Shown: piece by piece, positions 29,920 to 38,174 of the stretch
Layout of the letters: each line of letters opens with the position of its first letter
Position numbering within the stretch: position 1 is the first letter of the stretch
Assembly (NCBI RefSeq): GCF_049446155.1
Contig: NZ_JBMSEE010000001.1
Location: forward strand, 620,001 to 684,000
DNA length: 64,000 nucleotides
Direction: 5' to 3'
Source: Rivibacter sp049446155
GTDB taxonomy: Bacteria > Pseudomonadota > Gammaproteobacteria > Burkholderiales > Burkholderiaceae_C
Position numbers and translations under genes: made by a program
The notes under the pieces: generated by a model
Seen by the model: only the letters and a program-made list of their open reading frames with translations
What the model was told of the DNA's origin: nothing
Databases searched by the model: none

Positions 29920-30822
29920 TCAGTCCTGGCGCAGCAGCTGCAGCGCCAGCGCGTGCAGACGGCCATCGGGTGCGGCCAGGTGGTCCAGCACGTCGAGGTG
30001 GTTGGCGCCGGCGACCGTGTCGCACAGCGCGACCGCGCGCGAGCCCCAGGCCGCGCAAAGCAGCGCATTGTGGCGCAGGAACTCCTCGCTCTCGAGCGCG
30101 CCGGCCATGGCGTAAACCCGGGCGCCGCGCGGCGGCGCCCAGCGCGCCGGGCTCAGGCGCGCCACCGCGCGCGGCGTGAGGTTCAGGTCGTCCTTCAGGA
30201 AGGGCGCGCGGCGCAGCGGCTCGAGCTCGTAGACGCCGGAGATCGCCAGCGCGCGCGTCGCGATATGCGAAGGCAGGTCGTCGCCGAGCAGGCGCGCGTC
30301 GCAGCCCAGCAGCATGGTCGCGAGGTGCGCGCCCGCCGAGTGCCCGGCCAGCACGATGCGCTTGCGGCTGCCGCCGTAGCGCTCGACCTTGCGCCAGGCC
30401 CAGGCCAGCGCCTGCGTCATCTGCAAGGCGATCTGCTCGATGCTCACGCCCGGCGCGAGGCCGTAGTTGACGACGACCACCATCACGCCGGCATCGACGA
30501 AGGCCGGCACGATGAACGAGTGGTCCGATTTATCCAGCGAGCGCCACCAGCCGCCGTGGATGAAGAACAGCACCGGCGCGTTGGCGCGCGTGGTCGGAAA
30601 GACGTCGAGCGTTTCATGGTCGCCGGGGCCGTAGCGCACGTCGATGCGCCGCGCGTAGCGCTCGCGCACCGCAGCCGAGTCGCGCGCCCAGCGCTCGAAG
30701 ATGCGCGGGTGCTCGGGGATGCGCGCGCGGCTGTTGTACTGCGCGTCGAGCCAGTCGCCGTCGAGCCGGGGCGGCTCCCACGGCCAGCCCTTGCGTTCGG
30801 CAATCGGGGTGATGCGGGACAT
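29920..30822 (-). CDS. Alpha/beta hydrolase (esterase, HSL/kynurenine-formamidase type)
   Basis: A 300-residue alpha/beta hydrolase. The oxyanion motif FFIHGGWWRSLDKSD is near residue 85, and the nucleophile elbow is GHSAGAHLATML. The acid and histidine are probably in the LESEEFLRHN and GANHLDVLDH segments near the end. The HGGWW form resembles kynurenine formamidase-like and carboxylesterase enzymes; the substrate is not clear. ATG 30822 is chosen because a full AAGGAGG lies six bases upstream. It is divergent from the dehydrogenase gene, with 86 bp between. Confidence 0.87.
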   Translation of the reverse strand: MSRITPIAERKGWPWEPPRLDGDWLDAQYNSRARIPEHPRIFERWARDSAAVRERYARRIDVRYGPGDHETLDVFPTTRANAPVLFFIHGGWWRSLDKSDHSFIVPAFVDAGVMVVVVNYGLAPGVSIEQIALQMTQALAWAWRKVERYGGSRKRIVLAGHSAGAHLATMLLGCDARLLGDDLPSHIATRALAISGVYELEPLRRAPFLKDDLNLTPRAVARLSPARWAPPRGARVYAMAGALESEEFLRHNALLCAAWGSRAVALCDTVAGANHLDVLDHLAAPDGRLHALALQLLRQD

Positions 30823-30908
30823 GCGAATCCTCCTTGCCATGCGCCGCGCGAAGCTGCGGTTCTACACTGGCTCGGGCCGCATCGCAGCCCCCTTGTCAGC
30901 CTTCCACG

Positions 30909-31793
30909 ATGAGCAATCCACGCACCCGCATCGCCCTGCTCGGCACCGGCCTGATGGGCCTGCCGATGGCCCGCCGCCTGCTGGGCGCCGGCTTCCCGGT
31001 CAGCGTCTGGAACCGCACCGCCGCCAAGGCCCGGCCGCTGGCCGATGACGGCGCTGAGGTCGCCGCCACGGCGGCCGACGCGGTGCGCGATGCGAACGTG
31101 GTGATCACGATGCTCGAGCACGGCGGCGTGGTGCGCGACGTGCTTGAAACGCATGGCGTGCGCGAGGCCATGCCGGCCGGCGCGCTGTTCGTCGACATGA
31201 GCTCGATCCAGCCCGCGCAGGCGCGGGAGCACGCCGCGCAGCTGGCCGCGCGCGGCGTCGGCGCGCTCGACGCGCCGGTCTCGGGCGGCACGCTCGGTGC
31301 CGAGTCCGGCACCCTGGCCATCATGGCCGGCGGCGCGGCGGCCGACTTTGAACGGGCACTGCCGGTGTTCGCACCGCTGGGCCGCGCCACGCACGTCGGC
31401 CCGGCCGGCGCCGGTCAGCTCGCCAAGCTGGCCAACCAGATGATCGTCGGCATCACGATCGGCGCCGTCGCCGAGGCCCTGCTGCTGGCCGAGCGCGGCG
31501 GGGCCGATGCGGCCAAGGTGCGCGAGGCGCTGCGCGGCGGCTTTGCCGACAGCCGCATCCTCGAGGTGCACGGCCAGCGCATGCTCGAGCGCGACTTCGC
31601 CAAGCGCGGCGCCGTCGCGGTGCAGCTCAAGGACCTGCGCAACGCGCTGGTCACCGCCCAGCCGCTTCCGCTCGAGCTGCCCATCACGAGCCTGCTCGAG
31701 CAGCTCTTCGCCAGCGCCGCCGAGCACGGCCTGGCTGACGTCGACCACTCCGGCCTGTGGCTGGAACTGGCGCGCCGCAACGGGCTCGGCTGA
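30909..31793 (+). CDS. NAD(P)-dependent beta-hydroxyacid dehydrogenase
   Basis: A 294-residue enzyme of the 3-hydroxyisobutyrate dehydrogenase / tartronate semialdehyde reductase family. The N-terminal Rossmann motif is IALLGTGLMGLPMARRLLGAG, the substrate-binding block is FVDMSSIQPAQ and DAPVSGGTLGAESGTLAIM, and the catalytic lysine lies in GAGQLAKLANQMIVG. The likely reaction is reduction of a short 3-oxo acid semialdehyde. The neighbours do not indicate which one. The start at 30909 gives the standard length. The tRNA-Ala gene follows 54 bases later. Confidence 0.9.
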   Translation: MSNPRTRIALLGTGLMGLPMARRLLGAGFPVSVWNRTAAKARPLADDGAEVAATAADAVRDANVVITMLEHGGVVRDVLETHGVREAMPAGALFVDMSSIQPAQAREHAAQLAARGVGALDAPVSGGTLGAESGTLAIMAGGAAADFERALPVFAPLGRATHVGPAGAGQLAKLANQMIVGITIGAVAEALLLAERGGADAAKVREALRGGFADSRILEVHGQRMLERDFAKRGAVAVQLKDLRNALVTAQPLPLELPITSLLEQLFASAAEHGLADVDHSGLWLELARRNGLG

Positions 31794-31828
31794 ACAGGCC
31801 ACTGGCTAAAGCAGCTTCTTTGATGCGC

Positions 31829-31834
31829 TATACT
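31829..31834 (+). promoter_or_regulatory. Likely -10 element of the tRNA-Ala gene
   Basis: TATACT at 31829-31834 (5/6 to consensus) is followed by the GC-rich discriminator GCGCG typical of stringently controlled tRNA promoters, 13 bases before the mature 5' end. The -35 region is weak (CTAAAG at 31806-31811). Confidence 0.55.
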
Positions 31835-31847
31835 GCGCGTCTCTTTT

Positions 31848-31923
<76 letters not shown>

Positions 31924-31935
31924 AAGATCCGAAGG

Positions 31936-31965
31936 GCCCGCACGTAAGTGCGGGCTCTTTTTTTT
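31936..31965 (+). terminator. Rho-independent terminator of the tRNA-Ala gene
   Basis: GCCCGCAC at 31936-31943 pairs perfectly with GTGCGGGC at 31948-31955 around a GTAA loop. TCTTTTTTTT follows directly. It lies 12 bases after the tRNA CCA end. Confidence 0.93.
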
Positions 31966-31995
31966 GTCCGTCGTGGGCACGGATGGGCATCACCG

Positions 31996-32292
31996 GCCCT
32001 GGTCGATGTAGCGGCCCATGCGCCCGACGTCGGGCGACTGCTGCAGGACACCGTCAAGCCCTACCCCTCCTCCGCCCGGGCGTGCCGCCTTCGTCAAGGA
32101 CGCCAAGGGCTACCTGCACCTCGGCGACGAAGGCGTCTCCAATCACTTCGCGCCCGACCTGCCACGCGCCGAGCAGGATCTCATTGCCGCGACGCAGGGC
32201 GCCCCAGATGCAGCGCTACCAGGCCAAGCGCATGAACGCCAAGGTCTTCGACGCAAGCCGTCGCGAAGATGATCATCGACGCGTCGCAGTAG
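31996..32292 (+). pseudogene. Remnant of an alpha/beta hydrolase, frameshifted
   Basis: Fragments of the C-terminal half of a secreted-type alpha/beta hydrolase can be read only by changing frame. ALVDVAAHAPDVGRLLQDTV starts at 31996 in frame 1. FVKDAKGYLHLGDEGVSNHF with APDLPRAEQDL follows in frame 2. QRYQAKRMNAKVFDA is in frame 3, and AKMIIDASQ with stop TAG 32290-32292 is back in frame 1. The pieces follow the order seen in that hydrolase family as I remember it. The N-terminal half with the nucleophile is absent. It lies just behind the tRNA-Ala terminator in a less GC-rich patch. Confidence 0.65.
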
Positions 32293-32352
32293 CGAGGCTC
32301 CCCGCTGCGGGCCGAAGAGAGGCCGCGAGGTCCGCCCGATGGACATATGGCT

Positions 32353-32384
32353 GCGCGGTCGCCATGCCCTCCTGGCGACCGCGC
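32353..32384. other. Perfect 12-bp inverted repeat upstream of the formyltransferase gene
   Basis: GCGCGGTCGCCA at 32353-32364 and TGGCGACCGCGC at 32373-32384 are exact complements with an 8-base loop. There is no T tract. It lies 79 bases before the formyltransferase ATG and could be a leader hairpin or an operator. The rest of 32293-32462 shows nothing recognisable. Confidence 0.6.
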
Positions 32385-32462
32385 CAGGTCGCGCTCAGAA
32401 TCTCGTCTGACGTTCGCGGCGCGGCATCAGCGACAGCGGGTGCGGCCGAGCAGGAGGGATTC

Positions 32463-33287
32463 ATGCGGATCGCCTTTCTCGTGAACCGAGACATCGAGAG
32501 CAATCTTGCTCTCAACTTGCTGTTGCCCGAGATCCACCAGAGCACCGTCGGCATCTTCCTTTCGGAACGGGTCGGGGCGAGCGCTGTCCCGCCGCGAATG
32601 CTCGGACAACTTGCGTTCGTCGAGCAAGACCTGTTCAACAGACTGGTATTCCCGCTGATGGAACAGACCTCGCACGGCGATGGCCGCTTTGCAGGTTTTG
32701 GTGAACTGGAGCGGCGCTTTGGCACTCCGGTCCAGGCGCTGGCAAGCTTGAACGATCAAGCGGCGCTGCAGCGCTTGCGGGATGCGCGCGCCGATCTCGT
32801 CATCTCGATTCGCTTCGGCCTGATTCTGGGCAAGGAGGCGCTGGGGCTGGCGCCGCGCGGCATCCTCAACCTGCACTCGGGCCTCCTGCCTCGATACCGA
32901 GGCGTTCTCGCGACCTTCCGCGCCTTGCTGAACGGCGATGCGCAGATCGGATGCACCCTTCACTGGATCGACAGTCCGGCCATCGACGCAGGCCCGATCG
33001 TCGAGACAGCGCGAACGGCAGTCGCCAAAGAGCGCTCGTTGCTGTGGCACATCCTCTCGCTCTACCGGCCGGGTACGCGACTGATCTTGAACGCGATCCG
33101 CCGGCTCGAGAGCGGCGAACCAGTGAATGGAACACCGCAGGATCCGTCCGCCGGCGCGTACTACTCGTTTCCCACGCAGGACGACCTGACTCGGTTCACG
33201 GCGCTGGGGTGGCGACTGTTCGATCGCGAGGACGTTTGGGAACTCCTCGAGTCGTATGGCTGCAAGTCCACGGCACCGAAGTCTTGA
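32463..33287 (+). CDS. Formyltransferase-family protein (orphan)
   Basis: A 274-residue protein with the formyl-transferase fold. The core motif is ILNLHSGLLPRYRGVLATFR (Asn, His and the HxGxLP loop) near residues 138-157, then IGCTLHWIDSPAIDAGPIV with the catalytic-type Asp. These enzymes move a formyl group from N10-formyl-tetrahydrofolate, for example to amino sugars or to Met-tRNA; this one is neither Fmt nor PurN by overall sequence. GAGGAGGG lies just upstream of ATG 32463. The gene is visibly less GC-rich than its surroundings (near 57-60 % by eye) and has no related neighbours, so lateral transfer is likely. Confidence 0.8.
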   Translation: MRIAFLVNRDIESNLALNLLLPEIHQSTVGIFLSERVGASAVPPRMLGQLAFVEQDLFNRLVFPLMEQTSHGDGRFAGFGELERRFGTPVQALASLNDQAALQRLRDARADLVISIRFGLILGKEALGLAPRGILNLHSGLLPRYRGVLATFRALLNGDAQIGCTLHWIDSPAIDAGPIVETARTAVAKERSLLWHILSLYRPGTRLILNAIRRLESGEPVNGTPQDPSAGAYYSFPTQDDLTRFTALGWRLFDREDVWELLESYGCKSTAPKS

Positions 33288-33450
33288 GACCGGGTTGCAT
33301 GGCCACACCGGCCGAGTGGGCAGCAGCGTCCCTCTGCAATTGACCGCGTCTTGCGGTCGGCGAGGTAGGCAAGCCGCCGCAGGTGTCCTATCTTCAGGGT
33401 TCACCGCGCAGCGGTCGCGTCGACCCTGCGCCCACCTCGGGAGCATCGAG

Positions 33451-33879
33451 ATGAAGCTGAATCGCAAGGGCTCGGCCGCGTGGTCGGGCGGCCTCAAGGA
33501 TGGCAAGGGCGCGATCACCACCGAAAGCGGCGCGCTGAAAGCCTATCCCTACGGCTTTTCCAGCCGCTTCGAAGGCAAGACCGGCACCAACCCCGAAGAG
33601 CTGCTCGGTGCCGCGCACGCGGGCTGCTTCACGATGGCGCTGTCGCTCATCCTCGGCGAAGCCGGCTTGAAGGCCGAGCAGCTCGACACCACGGCCCAGG
33701 TCACGCTCGAGCAGGTCGAAGGCGGCTTTGCGATCAGTGCCGTCCACCTCACCCTGGTCGGCAAGGTGCCGGGCATCGACAACGCCCGGTTCGTCGAGCT
33801 GGCCAACAAGGCCAAGGTCGGCTGCCCGGTCTCCAAGGTCCTCAACGCCAGCATCTCGCTGGACGCGCGTTTGGCCTGA
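33451..33879 (+). CDS. osmC: OsmC-family organic hydroperoxide peroxidase
   Basis: A 142-residue thiol peroxidase of the OsmC group, which reduces organic hydroperoxides with two cysteines. These are Cys59 (AAHAGCFTMALS) and Cys125 (KVGCPVSKVLNA), in the standard positions. The opening LNRKGSAAWSGGLKDGKG is typical of OsmC rather than Ohr. GGGAGC lies before ATG 33451. The 163 bases upstream hold two small hairpins (33342-33358 and 33403-33415) but no clear promoter. It is convergent with the tctC-like gene; a 28-base repeat starts one base after its stop. Confidence 0.93.
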   Translation: MKLNRKGSAAWSGGLKDGKGAITTESGALKAYPYGFSSRFEGKTGTNPEELLGAAHAGCFTMALSLILGEAGLKAEQLDTTAQVTLEQVEGGFAISAVHLTLVGKVPGIDNARFVELANKAKVGCPVSKVLNASISLDARLA

Positions 33880-33907
33880 GGCGGCGAACGAAGCGGGCGC
33901 GGGGGCC
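33880..33907. repeat. Intergenic repeat element, copy B
   Basis: This 28-base stretch between the convergent osmC and Bug-receptor genes matches 24 of 28 bases of 6739-6766 (GCGAACGAAGCGGGCG here, GCGAGCGAAGCGAGCG there). Both copies end in GGGGGCC. The left GC stem of copy A is missing here. Confidence 0.6.
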
Positions 33908-33911
33908 CGAT

Positions 33912-34898
33912 TCAGTCGGCCTCGATCTTCGAGGCCTTGACCACCGAGCCCCAACGCGTGAGCTCGGCCTTGCTGTAGTCGGCCAGCTGCTGCGGGCCGA
34001 GGAAGTGTGCCTCGGCGCCCTGCTCGGCGGCCTTCTGCTTGAAGGCCGGCGTGGCCATGACCTTGGCGATCTCGCCCGACAGCTTGTCGATCACCGGCTG
34101 CGGGGTCTTCGCCGGCGCGAACACGGCGAACCACGAGGTCGCGTCGAGTTGCGGCAGGCCGGCCTCGGCGGCCGTCGGCACGTTGGGCAGCGACGGCAGG
34201 CGCGCCTTGCCCGTCACCGCGAGCGCGCGCAGCTTGCCCGACTGGATGAAGGACATGAACGGCGGCGGCGTGCCGAAGGTCAGGTCGACCTGGCCGCCGA
34301 GCAGGTCCTGCAGCGCGGGGCCGGTGCCTTTGTAGGGCACGTGGGTCATCTCGATGCCGGTCTGCTGGACCAGCATCGCGCCGGTCACGTGCTGCAGCGA
34401 GCCATTGCCCGACGAGGCATAGCTCAGCTTGCCGGGGTTGGCCTTCGCATAGGCCACCAGCTCGGCCAGCGTCTTCACCGGCAGGCCCTCGCGCACGACG
34501 ATGACCTGCGGCGCGCTCAGCACATTGGCCACCGCCTGCAAGTCCTTGGCCTCCCACTGCGGCGTCTGCTTGCTGACGTTGGGCGTGATGACGTGGTAGC
34601 CGGAGTACTGCATCAGGAGCGTGTAGCCGTCGGGCTCGGCGCGCTTGACCGCCACGGCCGCGATGCCGCCGCTCGCGCCGCCGCGGTTGTCGACCACCAC
34701 CGTCTGGCCGAGCGCGCGGCCCAGCGGCTCGGCGAGCATGCGCGCGGCGATGTCGGTGGTGCCGCCCGGCGCGGTCGGCACGATCAGCGTGATCGGCTTG
34801 CTCGGGTAGCCGTTGGGGCCTTGCGCCGCGGCCAGCACCGGCCACGCGGCGAGCATGGCGAGCGAAAGCGCGGCGAGGCGTCGTTGAGGTTTGTGCAT
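33912..34898 (-). CDS. Bug/TctC-family periplasmic substrate-binding protein
   Basis: A 328-residue binding receptor of the tripartite tricarboxylate transporter family. A signal peptide ends in VLAAAQ. The mature start YPSKPITLIVPTAPGGTTDIAAR is the diagnostic Bug motif, followed by VVVDNRGGASGGIAAV. Such proteins bind carboxylates such as citrate or terephthalate. No tctA/tctB membrane genes are near, as is common for Bug orphans in Burkholderiales. AGGAGA upstream supports ATG 34898. It follows the HMG-CoA-lyase-like gene by 38 bases and is probably the last gene of that operon. Confidence 0.92.
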   Translation of the reverse strand: MHKPQRRLAALSLAMLAAWPVLAAAQGPNGYPSKPITLIVPTAPGGTTDIAARMLAEPLGRALGQTVVVDNRGGASGGIAAVAVKRAEPDGYTLLMQYSGYHVITPNVSKQTPQWEAKDLQAVANVLSAPQVIVVREGLPVKTLAELVAYAKANPGKLSYASSGNGSLQHVTGAMLVQQTGIEMTHVPYKGTGPALQDLLGGQVDLTFGTPPPFMSFIQSGKLRALAVTGKARLPSLPNVPTAAEAGLPQLDATSWFAVFAPAKTPQPVIDKLSGEIAKVMATPAFKQKAAEQGAEAHFLGPQQLADYSKAELTRWGSVVKASKIEAD

Positions 34899-34936
34899 GA
34901 CTTGTCTCCTGGTTTCTCGTTCGAAGGGTCTGGGGT

Positions 34937-35917
34937 TCACTGATCGCGCGCCAGCGCACGTTCGCGCGTGGCCTCGAAGTCTGCAGGCAAGGGGTGCAGG
35001 TCGAGCCGGCGCCCGGCCTTGACGATCTGGCTCGGCGTGTCGTGGCCGATCAGCGCCGGCAGCCGCCTCGACGCGTCGATCAGTGCGGCGAGGTCCACGC
35101 CGGTGTCATAGCCCATCAGCTCGAGCGCGTGCACGATCTCCTCGCTGCAGACGTTGCCGCTGGCGCCGGGCGCGTAGGGGCAGCCGCCCAGGCCGCCGAG
35201 CGAAGCGTCGAAGCGCTCGGCACCCGCGTCGATCGCGGCGAGCACGTTGGCCAGGCCCATGCCGCGCGTGTTGTGGAAGTGCAGCGTGAGTTCGGTGGCC
35301 GGCCAGCGCGCGCGAAAGGCCCGCACCAGCGCCGCGACCTGGCCTGGATAGGCCATGCCGGTGGTGTCGCACAGCGTCACGCCGCGCGCGCCGAGCTCGC
35401 CGACGAAGCGCTCGCACCATCCGAGCACCGTGGCCTCGGGCACGTCGCCTTCTATCGGGCAGCCGAACGCGCAGGACAGCGACACGTTCACCGCGACCCC
35501 GGCCGAGCGCGCGATCGCGTTGACTTCCGACAGCGCCGCGAACGACTGCCCGCGCGTCATGCGCAGGTTGGCGAGGTTGTGGCTTTCGCTGGCCGACATC
35601 ACGAGGTTGAGCTCGTCGGCGCGCGCATCGATCGCGCGTTCGGCGCCGCGCACGTTGGGCACCAGCGCGCTGTAGACCACGCCGGGCGCGCGCTCGATCT
35701 CGCGCAGCACGACCTCGGCATCGCGCAGCGCCGGAATCGCCTTGGGCGACACGAAGGCCGTGACCTCGATCTTCGCCAGGCCGGCGCGCGACAGCGCATT
35801 CACCAGCGCGATCTTCTCGTCGGTGGGAACAAAGGTTTCCTCGATCTGCAGGCCGTCGCGCGTGCCGACTTCCTGCATGTGGATGCGCCGCCCGGCGCCG
35901 TGCCAGATGCCTTTCAT
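34937..35917 (-). CDS. Hydroxymethylglutaryl-CoA lyase-family enzyme
   Basis: A 326-residue TIM-barrel lyase that splits a 3-hydroxyacyl-CoA, classically HMG-CoA, into acetyl-CoA and a keto acid. Motifs are the N-terminal EVGTRDGLQIE (Arg/Asp), CDTTGMAYPGQV, the metal-binding LHFHNTRGMGLAN and the cysteine loop GGLGGCPYAPGASGNV. Its ATG overlaps the stop of the CaiB gene (ATGA, 35914-35917). Together with a CoA-transferase it may handle a branched or aromatic-derived acyl-CoA. In this context the true substrate may be a citramalyl- or HMG-like CoA thioester. Confidence 0.9.
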   Translation of the reverse strand: MKGIWHGAGRRIHMQEVGTRDGLQIEETFVPTDEKIALVNALSRAGLAKIEVTAFVSPKAIPALRDAEVVLREIERAPGVVYSALVPNVRGAERAIDARADELNLVMSASESHNLANLRMTRGQSFAALSEVNAIARSAGVAVNVSLSCAFGCPIEGDVPEATVLGWCERFVGELGARGVTLCDTTGMAYPGQVAALVRAFRARWPATELTLHFHNTRGMGLANVLAAIDAGAERFDASLGGLGGCPYAPGASGNVCSEEIVHALELMGYDTGVDLAALIDASRRLPALIGHDTPSQIVKAGRRLDLHPLPADFEATRERALARDQ

Positions 35918-37131
35918 GCGACCACCTTGGCTTCGCGCAGCGCCGCGATCTCGCGCGCCGACAGGCCCAGCTCGTCCAGCACCGCGTCGGTGTCCTCGCC
36001 GAGCCGCGGTGCGGGCGAGCGCAGCGTGCCCGGCGTGCCGAGCAGCTTGGGCACGATGCCCGGCACCTCAAGCTCGTAGCCGTCGCGCGTGGCCTGGCGC
36101 AGGATCATGTCGCGCGCACGGTAGTGCGGGTCCTCGGCGATGTCCTTGGCGGTGTAGACCTTGCCGGCCGGCACGCGCGCGGCGCCCAGGACCTCGAGCA
36201 CCTCCGCCACGCGGCGCAAGCGCGTCCAGGCCTCGATCGCCGCGTCCAGTTCGGCCACGCGCGCGACGCGTCCGGCGTTGTCGGCCAGGCCCGGGTCGCC
36301 GGCGAGGTCGTCGCGGCCGAGGGTCTGCATCAGGCGCTTGAAGATGCTGTCGCCGTTGCCGGCGATCAGCACGAAGCCATCCGCGCAGCGATACGCGTTC
36401 GACGGCGCGATGCCCGGCAAGGCGCTGCCGGCCGGCTCGCGCACCGCGCCGAACACGCTGTACTCGGGGATCAGGCTTTCCATCACGTTGAACACCGACT
36501 CGTTCAGCGCGACGTCGATCACCTGGCCCTGGCCGCCGTTGACCTTGCGGTGGTACAGCGCGGTGAGGATGCCGATCGTGCCGTGCAGCGCCGCGAGCGT
36601 GTCGCCGATCGAGATGCCGCAGCGCACCGGCACTTGCCCGGGCTCGCCGGTCAGGTGGCGCAGGCCGCCCATGGCCTCGCCGATCGCGCCGAAGCCCGGC
36701 AGGTCGCGGTAGGGGCCGCTCTGGCCGTAACCGGAGATGCGCAGCATCACCAGGCCGGGGTTGAGTCCGGCCAGTGCCTCGTAGCCCAGGCCCCAGCCTT
36801 CGAGCGTGCCGGGGCGGAAGTTTTCGATCAGCACGTCGGCCTCGGCGATCAGCTTGCGCGCGACGTCCTGGCCTTGTGACTGGCGCAGGTCGAGCGCGAT
36901 CGAGCGCTTGTTGCGCGACTGCACCTGCCACCACACCGAAGTGCCGTCCTTGATCAGGCGCCAGTTGCGCAGCGGATCGCCGGTGCCCGGCGGCTCGATC
37001 TTGATCACCTCGGCGCCGAACTCGGCCAGCATCTTGCCGGCGAAGGGGCCGGCGATCAGCTGGCCCATCTCGACGACGCGCAGGCCCTTCAAGGCGCTGG
37101 GCGACATCGCGGCGTTCGTCGGCATGTTCAT
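35914..37131 (-). CDS. CaiB/BaiF-family CoA-transferase
   Basis: A 405-residue class III CoA-transferase. The opening LKGLRVVEMGQLIAGPFAGKML, the ADVLIENFRPGTLEGWGLGY block and GISIGDTLAALHG are the family signatures. These enzymes move CoA between carboxylic acids through an aspartyl-CoA intermediate. ATG 37131 has AAGGAAC upstream; an alternative ATG lies six bases inside. It is coupled to the lyase gene by a 4-base overlap, and both lie upstream of the Bug receptor gene, so uptake, activation and cleavage of one carboxylate is a reasonable inference. Confidence 0.92.
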   Translation of the reverse strand: MNMPTNAAMSPSALKGLRVVEMGQLIAGPFAGKMLAEFGAEVIKIEPPGTGDPLRNWRLIKDGTSVWWQVQSRNKRSIALDLRQSQGQDVARKLIAEADVLIENFRPGTLEGWGLGYEALAGLNPGLVMLRISGYGQSGPYRDLPGFGAIGEAMGGLRHLTGEPGQVPVRCGISIGDTLAALHGTIGILTALYHRKVNGGQGQVIDVALNESVFNVMESLIPEYSVFGAVREPAGSALPGIAPSNAYRCADGFVLIAGNGDSIFKRLMQTLGRDDLAGDPGLADNAGRVARVAELDAAIEAWTRLRRVAEVLEVLGAARVPAGKVYTAKDIAEDPHYRARDMILRQATRDGYELEVPGIVPKLLGTPGTLRSPAPRLGEDTDAVLDELGLSAREIAALREAKVVA

Positions 37132-37261
37132 GCAGGAGTTCCTTGCGATCGGGGTGCGAAGGCATTCTGGAAGCCGGCCCGCGGTCCGGGAAGAACCAAG
37201 CCGCGAGCCCTGCTTTCGCGGATCGAGAAAGCCGATGCGGGGAGTTCCCGGTGCAGCCGGT

Positions 37262-38164
37262 TCAACGGCGCGGCGCCGCGCAGAGGTGGTCGATCAGCAT
37301 GCGCACGTGGCGCGGCACGGCGTTCGCGTCGCGCAGCCCGATCAGCAGGCGCCGCGTCGCCCAGGCGTCATCAAGCGCGACCTCGTGCAGGTTCATCGAG
37401 CGCACATAGGGGCGGATCGCCTCGCCCGGCAGGATCGCGACGCCCATGCCGGCGGCCACCATGCGGCACATCGCGTCGAAGCTGCGCACCTGGATGCGCA
37501 TCTTCAGCCGGCGCCCCAGCACTTCCGTCTCGGCCTGCAGGCGCTGCGCGAGCGAGGTGCCCTTGGAGAGACTCACGAAGTCGTCGTCGACCACCTCCTC
37601 GAATCGCGCCGTGCGCCGGCGCGCCAGGGCGTGGCCGCGCGGCACGACGAGGACCAGGCGGTCCTCGCGGTAGTTCATCAGGTGCAGACCGATGGCCGGC
37701 GTGCGGTCCGCGAAGATGCCGAAGTCGGCGCGCCCGTCCATCACCGCCAGCACGACCTCGCTGCTGTCTTCCTCCTCGAGCTCGATGCGGATGCCCGGGT
37801 TGCGGCGCACGAAGCTGGCGATGTCCGACGGCAGGAACTGCGTGACGGCGGAGGTGTTGGCCCACAGGCGCACGACGCCGACCAGGCCCGAGGCGTAGTC
37901 GGACAGGTCGGCGGCGAGCTGGTCGACATCGCTCAGGATGCGCTGCGCATGGCGCTGCAGCGCCTGGCCGGCGACGGTGAGCGTGACGCCGCGCGAGTGG
38001 CGCTCGAGCAGCGCCGCGCCGACGGCGTCTTCGAGGTCGGCGATGCGCTTGCTGGCCGCGCCGACCGCCAGCGAGGCCAGCGCGGCGCCCTTGCTGATGC
38101 TGCCGCTGCGCGCGACCAGGCTGAACAGGGAGAGCGAGACGAGGTCGAGACGATGCAGGTTCAT
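37262..38164 (-). CDS. LysR-family transcriptional regulator
   Basis: A 300-residue LysR regulator. The N-terminal winged helix-turn-helix (about residues 5-62) contains VARSGSISKGAALASLAVGAASKRIADLE and LLERHSRGVTLTVAG; the effector domain starts near 90 (GVVRLWANTSAVTQFL). It lies 130 bases upstream of the CaiB gene on the same strand and probably controls the CaiB-lyase-Bug set, whose co-inducer would be the carboxylate or its CoA ester. The 130-base gap holds no clear promoter. Start 38164 gives the standard MNLHRLDL opening. Confidence 0.9.
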   Translation of the reverse strand: MNLHRLDLVSLSLFSLVARSGSISKGAALASLAVGAASKRIADLEDAVGAALLERHSRGVTLTVAGQALQRHAQRILSDVDQLAADLSDYASGLVGVVRLWANTSAVTQFLPSDIASFVRRNPGIRIELEEEDSSEVVLAVMDGRADFGIFADRTPAIGLHLMNYREDRLVLVVPRGHALARRRTARFEEVVDDDFVSLSKGTSLAQRLQAETEVLGRRLKMRIQVRSFDAMCRMVAAGMGVAILPGEAIRPYVRSMNLHEVALDDAWATRRLLIGLRDANAVPRHVRMLIDHLCAAPRR

Positions 38165-38174
38165 GGCGCCCACG

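Noticed and set aside
31924..33450. A duplicated 3' end of tRNA-Ala as the right attachment site of an island.
   Set aside because: I found no second copy of the T-arm/acceptor sequence in this stretch and no integrase gene, so no attachment site is claimed.
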